64,000 bases of DNA from assembly GCA_963971425.1 (NCBI GenBank), contig OZ020517.1:23570462-23634461 (forward strand), written 5' to 3'. The position numbers and the translations under genes were made by a program. The stretch is from Bryoerythrophyllum caledonicum. Its lineage: Eukaryota > Streptophyta > Bryopsida > Pottiales > Pottiaceae. The notes beneath the pieces were generated by a model. The model ran no database searches. It was not told the origin of the DNA and saw nothing but the letters and a program-made list of their open reading frames with translations. The number at the start of each line of letters is the position of its first letter. Position 1 is the stretch's first letter. Shown here one piece after another: positions 34,773 to 47,184 of this stretch.

Positions 34773-37640
34773 GATTAGATTGTTCTTTTGGTGTGAGAAA
34801 GTTTGAATGAGATGTTTGAGGGGACTTACTTGGAGCCTAAAAGGAGAGTCGATGTGTCTTCGTGATGATTTGGAGTAGACTCTAGCACATGTGGGCAGCT
34901 CACCTTTGGCGGCTGTGGATGGTGACTTGAGCTGTCCTCTTCTAGTGATTGGAGAGGTTGTGTATATGGACTGTGGCAATTGGGCGTCTGGTGTGCTCCC
35001 TTCTCTTCTCTTGGAGTCTCCCTCCTCTCCTAGCACCTTCAGGGCAACAGTTCTTGACGTTGGTAACAAGCTGCTTCCAACCCGTTGTTTCCTTCCTGGA
35101 CCTGGACTCTTCTTTGGTAGGCGTTCTCAACTGCTTACGGCTCGACTCTTACAACCTGGTCTTGTATCCTTGCGTAGCAAACTCTCCTCCAAGTTCCGGT
35201 GTATACTGCCTGGACCTGGACCCTTCTGTAAGGCGTGTCCCCAGCTGCTTCCGGCTCGGCAATTACAGCCTGGTCTTTTACCTCTTCGTAGCAGGCTTTC
35301 CTTCAAGTTCGGGATCTTGAGTAACGGCTCCTCGTACGAGCAGCTCCTGCCGCTTCTTGTTCTTGTTGGTGCTAGAGTTCATGTACGCCTAGCTTGTTGC
35401 TTAGTGAAGGCCAGTTCTGGGGATTTCCAGTTTGTGGTACATCGGGTGAGCACCCGATCCGCTCCTGCAGGCGTTTGATTAGTAATAGTGTGTCGGATTG
35501 TGTGCTTACCTATGTGGTTTTGCTTGTTCCAGTTGAGTCGGGTTGCAAGGTTGATTGTTGGTGCTCTCTGTGGTGATCTCTATAGAGTCTTCAATGCATG
35601 TTGCCTTCGGTGGGGGGTGTAGGAGTTATTGATCTTCTTCACGGTTGGCGGAGGTCCGTGTGTCTCGTTTGCATCGCCAGGGTTTGGTGCGGACGTCTGC
35701 TCACTGTTGTGTATCCTTGAGGTCAATGCTGATCATGGAGTCTCGTCGAGTGTAGGCGGGGCTCGTATAGTCCGAAGGAGGTTGCTGTCGTGATCTTGTC
35801 TTGTGCGTTTTCGTCTTCTTGGAGGGGTGCTAGAAGCAATGCAAGTAACATAGCAAGAAACAAAGTAAGGAACAGAGAAATCTACTAAGCAAGGCAAGAG
35901 ATGTGATAAGTCAAGAGAGAAAATGAGAAGGCAATAAGGTGTGCAAGTAGGAAAGGAGTTAGAGATGGCCTGGTGTGATGTTCGGCAGTCGATCGGTCTC
36001 GCTGTTGTGTTGGTCGTCGTTCCTTCCTGCTGTGGCGTTGCTCTCGTCGTTTTGTCAACTTGGGTAACGAAACTGTTGTTGTTCTCTTCAATGACTTCTA
36101 AACTTGAGTATCTGGGTCAGGAAGGACGGAGAGACCTTGTAGGACTGTGGCAGATCTAAATTTTTCGGTCTGGGGCAGATCTGACCATTGAGGTAAGGAT
36201 GCGTTACTTGTGTGGCCAACACTAGTCCCACACTTTCAGTACACTCTGCACAGATCATGTATCCATATACCACTCCGATCTCACTAACTCGAGTGAACGT
36301 CTATGAGTTGCTTCAAGCAATCTTGCTTGTAGCACCCTGATCTGGGCTAGATCTGGCTTCCAAGGTATGAGATCTATGTGACCAACACAAGCTCCCCGCT
36401 TTTTAGACTTGCTTCACACAAATCTAATGTCTAGCTACCTCTTTCAGCATCACCAGCCCAGATCTAACGTTTGTGAGCTACTTCCAACCTTCTCTGCATT
36501 TCGACCAGTCCTAAATGACAAGACACATGTACGGGGGAGCTCTCAACAAGGCCAACTCCCTCTTGTTGCCCCTAAACCTCTGTTTTGCGTCTAAGTCATA
36601 CCACCTCCCCTCACCAGAAATCTCGGACCTCACACAGCCATCTCCTTAATGCATCCCAAAGGCAGCATGAATATGGTTTGAAAGGCTACACTACTTGCAC
36701 AATTTTTTTGCTGTGAAAATACATGTCCAGTCCGACTTGTGTAAGCCTTTAAGCCTTATTTATGATAATGGCATACGCATGACACAGAGAAAATTGTCGC
36801 TTGAAACGTTGAAAAAGAAATTCACTTTTTTTTGTATTAAACTTAATTTGTGGAATAAATGCAATTTTTCTAGCAACTATATTGGTGATAATCTTACTCT
36901 CAACAACTTTACGGATAAATTATAGGACAATCAGAGGTGTTCCATTGCAAAAACTTAGTAGAAGGATCCAAGGTGCGCAAAAGCGTAATAGGACCGTGGA
37001 CATTGACAGAAAGTATATGTGGTGGCAAATCACTGACCTCAAAAGTATTCATATATTCAAGACAAATTGTTTTGTATCTTTAATGTCTTCTGCTTAATGA
37101 AAACTAAGTTAATCATGACAATCACCCGAGAGTTGGTTAAAAGTAACAATATCAATCACTGATACAATTCATTATTTCAATGCCAAAATTGCACGTGCTC
37201 TCAAATATTCCTTTGATGACGCTTTCTCCCTCATTTCGGGATAAAAAACATTTATTATATCTTGAGTGTTGTTTGGATATACTATGATCAGTTTTGGATA
37301 GTGTATATACTATAAAGATCATCATAGCTAGTCCATACTTTACCCTCCCGCATATTTTGTTATAGACAAGAATTTTTTTTGGACATCTGTAGCAGTGATT
37401 ATTTGATGGAAAAAGATACAATGTCTGCTTGGATTCTCTTTGGTATCATTGAGAAAATTATGGAAGCAGAAGGTTGTAGGTTTTGAGGGCTTTGCCAAAT
37501 TTTCCAAGCGAGTCACTGATATTATGCAAGCCCAAAATTTCCACTTCTTTAGCACTTGGATCCTAGTTCCCATGCCATCGCAAATTGCTCCCATAGTCAT
37601 TACGTCAATCATCACCTTTGTAGATGCCTCAAAGAGCACG
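34773..37640. other. No supportable gene
   Basis: Includes a GC-richer stretch with a ~118-bp tandem duplication (35085-35320) and Ser/Leu-rich accidental frames, possibly the 5' part of the element that carries the 33135-34772 ORF. The part from 36600 to 37640 could be the decayed C-terminal half of the Helitron, but I see no helicase motif in it. Confidence 0.35.
35085..35320. repeat. Imperfect tandem duplication, ~118-bp unit
   Basis: Two adjacent units share ctggacctgga, actgcttacggctcg against gctgcttccggctcg, cttacaacctggtctt against attacagcctggtctt, cgtagca and tcaagttc in the same order and spacing. Confidence 0.75.
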
Positions 37641-38908
37641 TAGATCTCCTAGAATATCAAAAGTAAGCATCATCACATAAAAGGTGCATACTTGAGCACT
37701 ACGTTGCATTCCAACCACTTTGTTCATACAAAGATTCAACTCTTCATCAGAGTCATATGATCCAAGTGCAACGCACTCAGCTTGGAAGGTATCATGAATA
37801 TGTCTGTCAATCGTACAAACGAGTTCGAATGCAATGAAATTTCTCCTTTGACCTTAGTTAGCAGAAGTCCGCATTAAATAGCGTTCACTGGAAACATGAC
37901 TAACAAAGTAAAGGCGGCCAATTGCAAATTCTTGTTTGCACACAATCCATTTCTTCATATTATTATTTTACACAAATTCCACAGAAAAACTAAATAGATA
38001 AGTTCTTAGGCTCTTGAAAATTTCATATTAACTTTGTAATATTCCATTAGTGTGGATTTTTTTTGTTTTGTTCTGCAGCAATTGTCTAGAACAGAGCAGT
38101 ATCGTCATTGTAAATGACTTGTTGATGGTTATGCTCTTGAACATCAAGCCACGTAACAGACGGTGATATATCATGCACTTTAAATGAAAAAAGTCTGCAA
38201 GAACCTTCTGATGTAGACACATACATGCATGGAGATACTATTGGATCTCATTACCCGGACACTATTATTTTCGTGCGGTCCAAGGATAATAGTTTCCCAA
38301 TCGATACCCTTATACACATGCTTACAATGTACTTGACAACACAACGGAGGATCATATCAGCCAGAAGAAAGGATAAAAAAGTCAAAAGAGGCAAATGGAT
38401 ATGACGTGGCTAGCGTGAAATTTACTAACCTCTATGTTAACATGGGCATTGCATTTTGTTGCAAGATAGACATTGAGAGGCACAATCCACATGTTATCAA
38501 AACTCCTGCCTTTTGGATCTCTATATTCACGGATTTGCAGTCTACGCTGGAGAGCATATTCATCCTCATTGCAACTCATCTAATTGTTAAATTCACAAAA
38601 TACCTTTTTGCATTTTTCATTCTCTATATACAGAGCGTTTGAAATTTCCTTGCATTTGGATATTCAACACTCAAACTAAACACTCGACTCACTAAGTCTA
38701 GATGATCGTTTGCAATTTGTCCAAGAAGAAGTGCATATGTAATTTTTTTCCATTTTGGGTTGTACGTAAACGTAGTAAAAGGATTTGGTTTGCCAACTTT
38801 TCTTACCAAGGTCATTATCCATTCACCTCGTTGTAAAAACAAAGGCATACTCATCCTTTGCCAAAATTTGTGCCCAATATCATAAACATGTGCAAGCAAT
38901 ACGGTTTG

Positions 38909-39041
38909 AACACCATATTTGTTATATTGGAAAAATTCCATGATTTTGAAGGTGTTCATTTAGGTTGATCCAACCTAAATTGTTTGCTACACATATTAAT
39001 TTGGGAGACTAATAATCCCCCAATATAACAAATATGGTGTT
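38909..39041. mobile_element. 133-bp MITE nested in the Helitron
   Basis: Perfect 22-bp inverted ends start aacaccatatttgttatatt and end with its complement, with tttg on both sides (38905-38908 and 39042-39045). Deleting the element and one tttg rejoins the Helitron frame as LQTVLLAHV. A relative lies at 51233-51457. Confidence 0.88.
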
Positions 39042-39521
39042 TTTGGAGTTTGTTGTATAGCTTGCAACGAAGTTTTGCAAGATTATCATGGATTTTTTTC
39101 AAAATTTTTTGTCCAATACATGCATACGCATTAACAATGAATTCTTGGAAAAGCCTTCTAGATTGCAGAATAGATGTTTTATTGATTGCAATCCTGTAAT
39201 GAATATGCATAATACTGCATCATGGTGACACGTTTTGAGCGGCCTCAACTTCTGACTTCATCATTGTCATGTTGGATATATTTGTCTCCGTCCCATTTCA
39301 AAGCCATTCACAGTAGTGTTTTCAATCTAACCTTGGGGGTCATCCAAAAACAACAAAACATAGGAAATGGTACATATAAAGAATGCAAAGGGAAAACGCG
39401 CCAAAGCCGACCATTAATGATTTTAAAACAATATCATGCGTTTAGCTTCATTAGCAATGCATCTCCTCCAACCATGATTGCACCAACTTCTTTAGTGGTT
39501 GGCGCATTATAGTGGCGCAAG

Positions 39522-40845
39522 AAGAAGAAGAACGCCGGTTTCCGAAGGGAACCGGCGTGAATAAAGTGTCTGTTCGTTCCATTGCTAAGACCATGCCCAC
39601 CGGACAAGGAATTAGCGAACTGGAACTACTTCCCCCTTTCGAGGGTAGACACTATGTAACGAGTAGCCAGAAACCAACCAACAACGACCAACCACGACCA
39701 AACTAACTAAACAAAAAACAAAACCAAACAGGCAGCCAATCAGGAAGAGACAAAGTGGCGAAGTTCCTAAGGGGGGTCTTGCCTATCAGGGAGGACTTGG
39801 TTGTTTTCGATTTTGCGTTTATGCAGTAAAATAGACATGGCATGTTGAATAGCGATGGTGTTGATATTTTTAAAGGTAGTTTTAATTGTATCAATGGGTA
39901 TCTTGAAGGTATCTTCCAGAGTTTTCATAGATGGGATAAAGGTGGTGGCACGAGCGCCGGATGTGATAACAATAAGGGGGTCCACATTCCAGCCGAGGGC
40001 AATGATGTCGTCTATGAGGGGTTGGTATTTATCTGTTTTGTTTTGTATTGTTTCCGGGGAGAATCTATCGTTGCAATATGTAAATTCGATGAATTGAATG
40101 GTGTAGTCTTGGTTGATGTTCTCGGGTGGTGGGTCGTTGTATGGTAAACCTTTGACACAAAGAATGTCCGGTTTGAGCCTAGCGTTGCAATGACATCTTT
40201 GGGTCATACATGAGCATGGAAGTAGCCATGGGGGGACCGTGTTTTCTTGTGGATTGCTATTAAAAGTGTCGGCGTTCATAAGTATGAAACATCTCGATTT
40301 ATTGTAGGAGGTGATTAGTTTTCGGACTTCCCATACCGCTTTGTTATGTCTTTTAACAATTAGAGAGTGTATGTGGTGGTTTTGGCATTTGAGTAGCACA
40401 TGAAGCCATGTGTCGAGGTCCGTTGAGGGGCATATGGGGCATGTTATGGATGGGAATCTTTCTATTCCAAAGAAGAGTTGTTTGCGAGCGTTTCCCATGT
40501 ACTGACCCATACGGAATTTGATGAGGCACGTTATTTGTGAGTCTGAGATGATGGGGTTTTTCCAAAAGTTTGTAGAGAGTTCATTGTCTATGTTGTTATT
40601 GTTAGTCCATTTTTTTATGTTAGGAATATTTTCTGAGATTGTATCCAGGTTGTTGTAGAGGTCTTGTTTTTTGAGATATTTGCCCAGAAATCTAATTGGG
40701 CCTTTGTCGGGGGTATCTTCTTTGGAAGGCCAATCTTCTTTTTGAAAGTAGTATGGGGTGGCATGAGCATGTTCGTGAGGGTCTTTGGCATTTTTGTGTG
40801 TTTTTTCTCGGCCTTCTTTTGCAAGTTTGTCTGCTTGTTCGTTGC
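39522..40845 (-). mobile_element. 5'-truncated LINE copy with 17-bp target duplication
   Basis: This is the 3' 1.3 kb of the same family as the 24-33 kb LINE, in the same orientation. It begins inside the RNase H domain (NEQADKLAKEG) and runs through an uninterrupted CCHC (CPICPSTDLDTWLHVLLKC) and restriction-like nuclease core (ARLKPDIL, then IQFIEFTYCNDR) to a stop at 39767 and a short (TTC)n tail. The 17-bp word cattatagtggcgcaag flanks it at 39505-39521 and 40846-40862. It interrupts the Helitron frame between HYN and APTT. The intact frame is the best local reference for the nuclease domain. Confidence 0.95.
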
Positions 40846-41478
40846 CATTATAGTGGCGCAAGTCAATATGATGATTGTTGATAAGGGAAATGCTTAGTAT
40901 CATTGTGCCTTCAAGTTGCATATGCAAGTGTGCGGTTTGAAACATGCGAGCATACGAGTATTGCAATTGGAGCATTAATTGCAATGACCACTTTGCATCT
41001 CCATCCACCTCCTTGCGCAAACCGCGCATCAACATTGCACCAAGAGATGTAAAATTAGGTGCACTATTGTACGCTCTAGTATGCATGAGAAATTCTTTTG
41101 CATCCATGCTATTACTTGCCAAAAGTCAATTTAGAGGCTCAGGGGGTGCTACCAACGGAAGAAGAATAAAGTTCTTGCACGTAACAAAGATTAGTTTCAG
41201 GTGGGGCATGCAAAGATCCACTGGCTTAATTCCTCACTAAAATAAAAAGCTTTGCAATGTACGCAGGCTACTATCATAGAACCTAACGCATCTAAAAACA
41301 TGAACAAACCCCATTGGCTTCTGTCAAAACCACAACGCCAACAATTGTTTGCCGCATCCGTATTACCTTGTTGTAGTTGATGCCATTTGATATGTGCAAT
41401 CCAATCAACTTGCCTGATTGCTTCACACCATTTGACAGAAAGCGCATCTCGGGAGGAAACTTCTACTGTAAAATGCAC

Positions 41479-43529
41479 CTCTCTTTGCTCGTCTAACGTT
41501 GTAGGACAATGAACAACGCAACGTTGGTGACTGTGCGCCCTCTCTCTATTTATTATGTATATAGCTTACGTGCAAGGCGGTTTGCAATGTTTGTATGTTG
41601 TTTTTGTCATTTTGACGTTTGCGGGTGGATTTGTAAGGGGCAAAAAATGATTATCGCATAGAAATCAATCTATTCAATATATTGTATCATCCATATAGAG
41701 CATGTTGGTATCTTCTTGGGTTTCACCTAGGTAATCTACCAGCCAAGTATCTCATTATGTTTTATTATTATAGTAAGTAGATAATATTTATACATGATAA
41801 ATTTGAATTATCTGTTATATATTTTAAGAATATGTAATTTTGCAAGGAACATACTTTTTAAATTATATTTGGATTAATAAAATTATCTTCAAACACATTT
41901 CATTTGAAAATTTCAAAAGAAAGTATCCTTTCCCAACATCCCGGTCACCAATCCTTCCTATATCCAAGTACTTGTAATCATGCACCAAAAGCACTTCCCT
42001 TGTTTAATTAGGCTTGTATTTTGTCATCATGGTGAGTAATTGATCATGTAAGTGAGTAGATCAGATCATAGAGTACCATAGGGAAGGTAGATTAGTAGTT
42101 TGAATGAGTCAACAATCTTTGTGGATTAGGCACACAGATCTGTAGAGAGATCTACATTACTATGAAGATCAAAGAACAACATTGACTGCCACAAGGCAAT
42201 GAAGATCATAGAAAAACATTGAGTCCACCAAGGCAAGCTTGGCATGCGTGCAATTGTTCATATGATGGATTGACAATTAATGGGTTAGGTATGATTTTTC
42301 TCTTGCTCATATCCTTTCATGTACTAAAATATGTTGACATATTTAGCCCTTTAAGGACAAGGGAGGCTTTGGGCAATGGAAGAATCTACAATCGCAATAG
42401 ATTGTGCAGAACATCATCAAGGCAACGGATACATTTCACTTTCCTATGTCGCTGGTCTTGGGTCAATATCATCAAAAGGTTTGCTCCAGTGCCTTTGGAG
42501 CCGGTCTCATTCGATGACAGACTAGGGACTCCAGTAAGTCCTGGTTTTCAACTTTGGCGAAGTTGGCCTGTAGCTCCTAAAATTTTCCAAAAAGTGTGGC
42601 AACATCCAAAAAATGGTTGCTTGTTTTTAAAGGGCTGGAGAATATGATGACATGAGCCTGTAATAAAAGTATTGAGGATAAGCATGCATGTGTTCATTGA
42701 ATGTAAGTGAAGGCAAATGTGTATTGGTACTAATGTAATGCATGCATCATGTATTCTAGAATTTTGTGTAAGTTGCACTATGAGACATGGTCATTGTTGT
42801 TGAAAGTGGGCAATGGAATGTTGTGTCTTGCCAAGCCGACCTTACAAATCTAACCACTGTTTCACTGATTTTAGCAAGTTAGTATCGTATTACCAATCAT
42901 CTAGCGGGGCCAATTTTTCAAATTTATCCACACTTTGTATGGTTGCCCCTTCAGACAATACTGGAGCCATGACCAAGTAACTAAAGAATATGAGTGAAGA
43001 AGCCTATAATCTTAGTCAAATCTAACTTTGTTTGAAAGTATTCTTGGTTGAGCACCAAATGGAATATCTATGTGACTATAGAAGATTTGTAGGAGGTCGG
43101 CAAAAGGTGGACTTGGCCAGCCTTTTAGAGCATTGTCAACAGCTCATTGAAACTATTATTGGAACAACAAAAAAACATTATAGCGACCTGGTTTATCAAC
43201 TAACCACTCCTCACCAATGCCTTCAATCACTAGAATAAAGGTTGCGTGAATCCCTGGAAAAGTAGACGGAAACTCCATAGTAAGGTTTTTGTTGTGAGCC
43301 TTCTTTTTGCAATTAATGCACTATTCGTACAAAATGTTCATCATCATTGTGCACTATTGATAGTCACTGTTCATTGTCACAAATTCTAGGGCTGCATGGC
43401 TTAAAAGTTTGTGGGGCAAGCAACTTGGACTCCCTTAAGCGGCCAATAAATAATCCTTCTAATACCCTCTTCTAGGAACCTTGTATCATGAATTGTTTGG
43501 CATGCTTCTATTAAAATGAGTGGTCCACG
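41479..43529. other. AT-rich intergenic DNA
   Basis: No gene is supported. The frame at 42219-42647 (plus) has no recognised motif. A hairpin made by aaaatgagtgg and its complement stands at about 43515-43542. Confidence 0.35.
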
Positions 43530-43765
43530 CCACTCATTTTAACTCCTAAAGGACTGACTTGGAATTTTAGATGAATCTCTACTCCATTGACTAAAACTAC
43601 CAAGATGAACCTTTTAGGTATGTAACCATAAGATCTTTTTTTGAACTTATATGAGATAATGTGGTAAAAAATTTGTGAATTTTGATCGTATGGATAGAAA
43701 GATAATTGTAGTCAAAGTGAAAAACTTTGGCCCCTGAACGGACACTTGGTCATGTCGGGATTAAT
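43530..43765 (+). repeat. Single-arm relative of the 4400 foldback element
   Basis: The run from actcctaaaggac through ctactccattgac, aagatgaacctttt and acttatatgagataatgtgg to aaagtgaaaaacttt matches the left arm of the 4400-4815 element in order, with about one change in eight bases. Confidence 0.75.
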
Positions 43766-43944
43766 GTTAAGTTTACAAGCCCTCTGTCCAGCAAAGAAAA
43801 TGTGGTAAGCTCGCTTAAGATGCTTTAATAGAAACATTTAAAAAATTGTCGGTTGAGGTTTTTACCGTTTCTATTTGTACGCATTATCCACTGTACATAT
43901 TGTAGGACTAGTAACGCTTCTTCAAGAGCAGGTTGATTATCCCT

Positions 43945-44570
43945 AAATTTCCTTGAGAACTTCACACCAAAAACACTTCAATACAACTAATTCTAGTGCA
44001 ATGAGTAAGGGAGGAAACATTAACTTTTATTTCTACATTTAACCACAAGATCTCAATTAATACTTATTAAGTAATGTACCTACAAAATTTCATAAATTTT
44101 GACCGCACGGATTGAAACATTATAGTGTTTGAAGTGGATAAAACAGTTCATTTTCTTCCTTGCATTGAGTCGATCAACAGACTTGACTTCACTTGGTATC
44201 AAATTTTTGCACTACACAAGGTCTAAATTCATTACCATCATGTTAAGCATGATGTTAGATCCTTGTACACCAATTTTTAGAGCTAGAGAAGGAGTGTAGC
44301 ATATTCAAAACAATTGTGCAAGGAGTGGAAGTTCAAAATATGCCAATTCACGTTTTACTTTTTTTGGTACCTTTGGTAGCAATGTATGACAATGTGTGAA
44401 AATGTTTGACTTGGGTTGATATGCTTTCTTTCACTAAAGACATAATTTTTTTTGACAATATAAAAGGAAATAATATCAATTGCTAGTATTGATTATCTCA
44501 CATTCAAGAGACTATCCTAGCAAAAGTTTTTAAAGTTGCCCGACGTGCCTCCACTTGACAACTTTTCCCT
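43945..44570 (-). repeat. ~780-bp dispersed repeat, copy B (inverted)
   Basis: Reverse-complement copy of 5590-6370. Matching words include gacttgggttgatatg near 44408, ctcacattcaagag near 44498 and ggattgaaacattatagtg near 44110. No coding capacity is seen. Confidence 0.75.
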
Positions 44571-45164
44571 TAAGATGTGATAATTTTTATTCAAAAGTCC
44601 CATGAGAATAAAAATCATACTTCCCTGTACTTCTCCTCTTCTTGCATCTTTGTATAGAATTTAAAAAATAATTGCAAATACAAATTGCAACCATAGATAT
44701 TAGAAACGTGCCCAAGATTTGCAAAAGCATACCTTGGGACTTTTTCATTTAGGGGTCAATTACCCAATCTAGACCATTATGAGTCCGATTTGAAAACATT
44801 ATTTTGAATGGTACCTTTGAAAACATCATTTTGAAACAATTAGAGACCTAGCCTAATTTTTCTCGTGAGCTCACGAGAAAAATGCACTAGCCTAGTTTTG
44901 CAACATTTAGAGACCCTAGCCAAGCCATGGTGGAATAAACCTCTTGTTGTCCCCGGACTATGTTTTAGGATTTAGTGATTACAGGTTGGAGTTATTGGCA
45001 TTGATGTTTAGGGTTTAGGGCTTGAACATGGTAAGGGAATGAGAAGGGGACAGGGAAGGGATCACCCCATCCATCCCCATCCATCCTTTCAAAAGCCAAC
45101 GTGGGAGTCATTCACCCAACAACCCAGCCTGTGGACAGACCTGTCTCTGGTTGGCTCATGCAAG
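44571..45164. other. Intergenic DNA
   Basis: No gene is supported. A perfect palindrome ctcgtgagctcacgag stands near 44863. The gggcttgaac...ggttta-like words are too short to classify. Confidence 0.35.
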
Positions 45165-45166
45165 TA

Positions 45167-46141
45167 AGGTAGAGGCACCCAATTCCGATCACGTAAGCCA
45201 GTTGGGGACTCAAATGACATTGTATGTCAAAAACATTTATGTAGAAAAATGCGGAATTAGGAATGAAACTCAACAAATATTTTTTCAAATTTAATCTCAA
45301 AGATCTGCAATTGATATAGAATTTAGAAGCCCAAAAACCACCAGAGCCCAAAATCAAACTACATAGTAGGTGAGATTTGGTGCCCTCCTTTGCCCAATGC
45401 CAATATGGTTGGATAATCTATCACCACCACCAACCCCAGAATGAACAGTCTTATGTGGGCCAAAACAGCCAGCCGCCCACCCCATTTCCAAAATTTTAGG
45501 GAAAGTCAGTTTATGATTGGATGTTAGTTTATAATTAGTTCAAAGCTCTCGGTTTTTAGTCTCTTGTGCTCACAGTGATGGGTGTTCTGACAAGTGGTCA
45601 TTTGCACAACTTTTTGTGGAACTAAAGAGTTTTGTATGTCGAGAATGGGTCACGGCTTACTATCCACTTTAAAAATTTGTAGCAATTTCAATATGAAGAA
45701 ATAAATGGGCACGACAATTGCAATATTCATGAAATCCTATTTTTGAATTCCCAAAAAAATTCTTACCACATATACAAACACTATAAATAGGTCAGCAAGC
45801 TTAAGTTGGTGATTATAGGTTATCCAACCATAAGTGAGAGTGAGTAAAAAGAAAGAAGACATGCCATGGATAACCAAAGTCTCATGAAGGTACCCAATGT
45901 TGATTGGCCTTGTTCAACTTTCGAGGCAATGCCACCAATGAGAGCTCCATTGAGGTGGAGCAACCCAAAATTGCACACTTCATGACCCAATGCTGATAAT
46001 GACTGGTGTTTTTAGATTTTGAGTTATTGATTCTGGGTCACTTCATGCACCAATTCATGCATTTGCCATTTCCATGCAACATGCCATGCATACTCTACTG
46101 ATCGGAATTGGGTGGCCGATCGGAATTGGGTGCCTCTACCT
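45167..46141. mobile_element. Non-autonomous Tc1/mariner-like element (~975 bp)
   Basis: Both ends carry the inverted repeat aggtagaggcacccaattcc(gatc), flanked by ta (45165-45166 and 46142-46143). Just inside the right end the sequence gatcggaattgggt occurs twice. No transposase frame is present. The ta duplication and the A-G-G start fit a Stowaway/mariner-type element, but a class call from one copy is tentative. Confidence 0.7.
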
Positions 46142-46143
46142 TA

Positions 46144-47176
46144 AATGAGGGCTTAAATCAGGGTCACTTTCCTGCAAGATGTGAGTACTTGTCGAGGTCA
46201 GGAGGAGATTAATTGTTTCGGAGTAAGTTTAAAGTTATGTAGGCAATTCTGTGCAGGACCTGAGTTGTGTGCGTAAGATTGGGATAGGTTTGAAAATATC
46301 TTTCTGTTCCAGCTTCCATATTTCATGCTGTGTAGTTTTCTGACCCTATCATGCTGTGGCCGTGAGCGTGAGTCACGGTAGATGTGCATTAAGTTCTTAG
46401 ACATGTGCCAGGCTGACCGCGTAGTACATTCGGTGATTCGTATCTGTAACGTGACGACTTGCGTTTAAACATTTCATGGTGCGTCCCTGCTGCTACGGAT
46501 GTTCATCTTGACACGTCCTCCGATGTCCAGTTGAAAATTGCACAAAATAATATCTGAGAGATGTGATGAGATGCCCAAGGACATGATCAAATTGGACTGG
46601 CACATGTGTGTCCAGTTATAAAACTGCAGGTTGTGGCCATTCAGATTCTGTATTACGTAGCCACCCAGTTGCGATGACTAATGCATTGACTGTACAAGAG
46701 CTCAGAAATACAGCTTGAAACAAGTATGTGCGTGGTTCTCGTCTAGTCCTTGCTTGAGTGAATGAGCAATGTCTCACCGGAAAGAAGTTCCTGCATAAAC
46801 CCCATGCCAACACACTGCTACATCATCTGCTGTCCCATGAACAATGAGCCAAAAATCTGAAACTTGGATCACCAAGCGCAAAAGTTTGAAATTCTCATCA
46901 GCAATCACATGGTACGGTGCATGGGGTCAAGTTGGAAGAAACTTTTTGCACAAACACATGCAACTTTCCCCTTTCTATTGTCAACAACTACAGGGGATCA
47001 GCTTAAACTTGATAACCTACAATGTCACTTGTGCTCATCCTCTACAACGCGGTAGAATTGTGATTATCGTTTACAGGGGACGCGCTGCGCGAGCTCACGA
47101 AATGCAGGCGAACTCATGGCCACCTGCAAATGGCGGGGTGATTGCCACACCGCAACGTTCACGTACTGGAAGCATG
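46144..47176. other. Intergenic DNA
   Basis: No gene is supported; short frames have no recognised motif. It ends at the hAT target duplication. Confidence 0.35.
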
Positions 47177-47184
47177 CTCCTGCA

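Larger units (their letters stand above)
37650..41478 (-). mobile_element. Decayed Helitron (Helitron_like_N coding region)
   Basis: Minus-strand fragments follow the order of Helitron proteins: a CVHCKAFYFSEE zinc motif (about 41250), RAYNSAPNFTSLGAMLMRGL (about 41070), HYNAPTTKEVGAIMVGG (about 39490), TSILQSRRLFQEFIVNAYA (about 39160), LVRKVGKPNPFTTFTYNPKW and LLGQIANDHLDLVSRVF (about 38750), FDNMWIVPLNVYLATKCNAH (about 38470) and DTFQAECVALGSYDSDEEL (about 37780). Several frameshifts and stops break it. The Rep HUH motif and the SF1 helicase were not found, so it is a remnant. A truncated LINE (39522-40845) and a small foldback element (38909-39041) are inserted in it; removing each restores the frame. 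Confidence 0.8.

Noticed and set aside
42219-42647. 142-codon frame (plus)
   Set aside because: No recognised domain, repeats or splice context.
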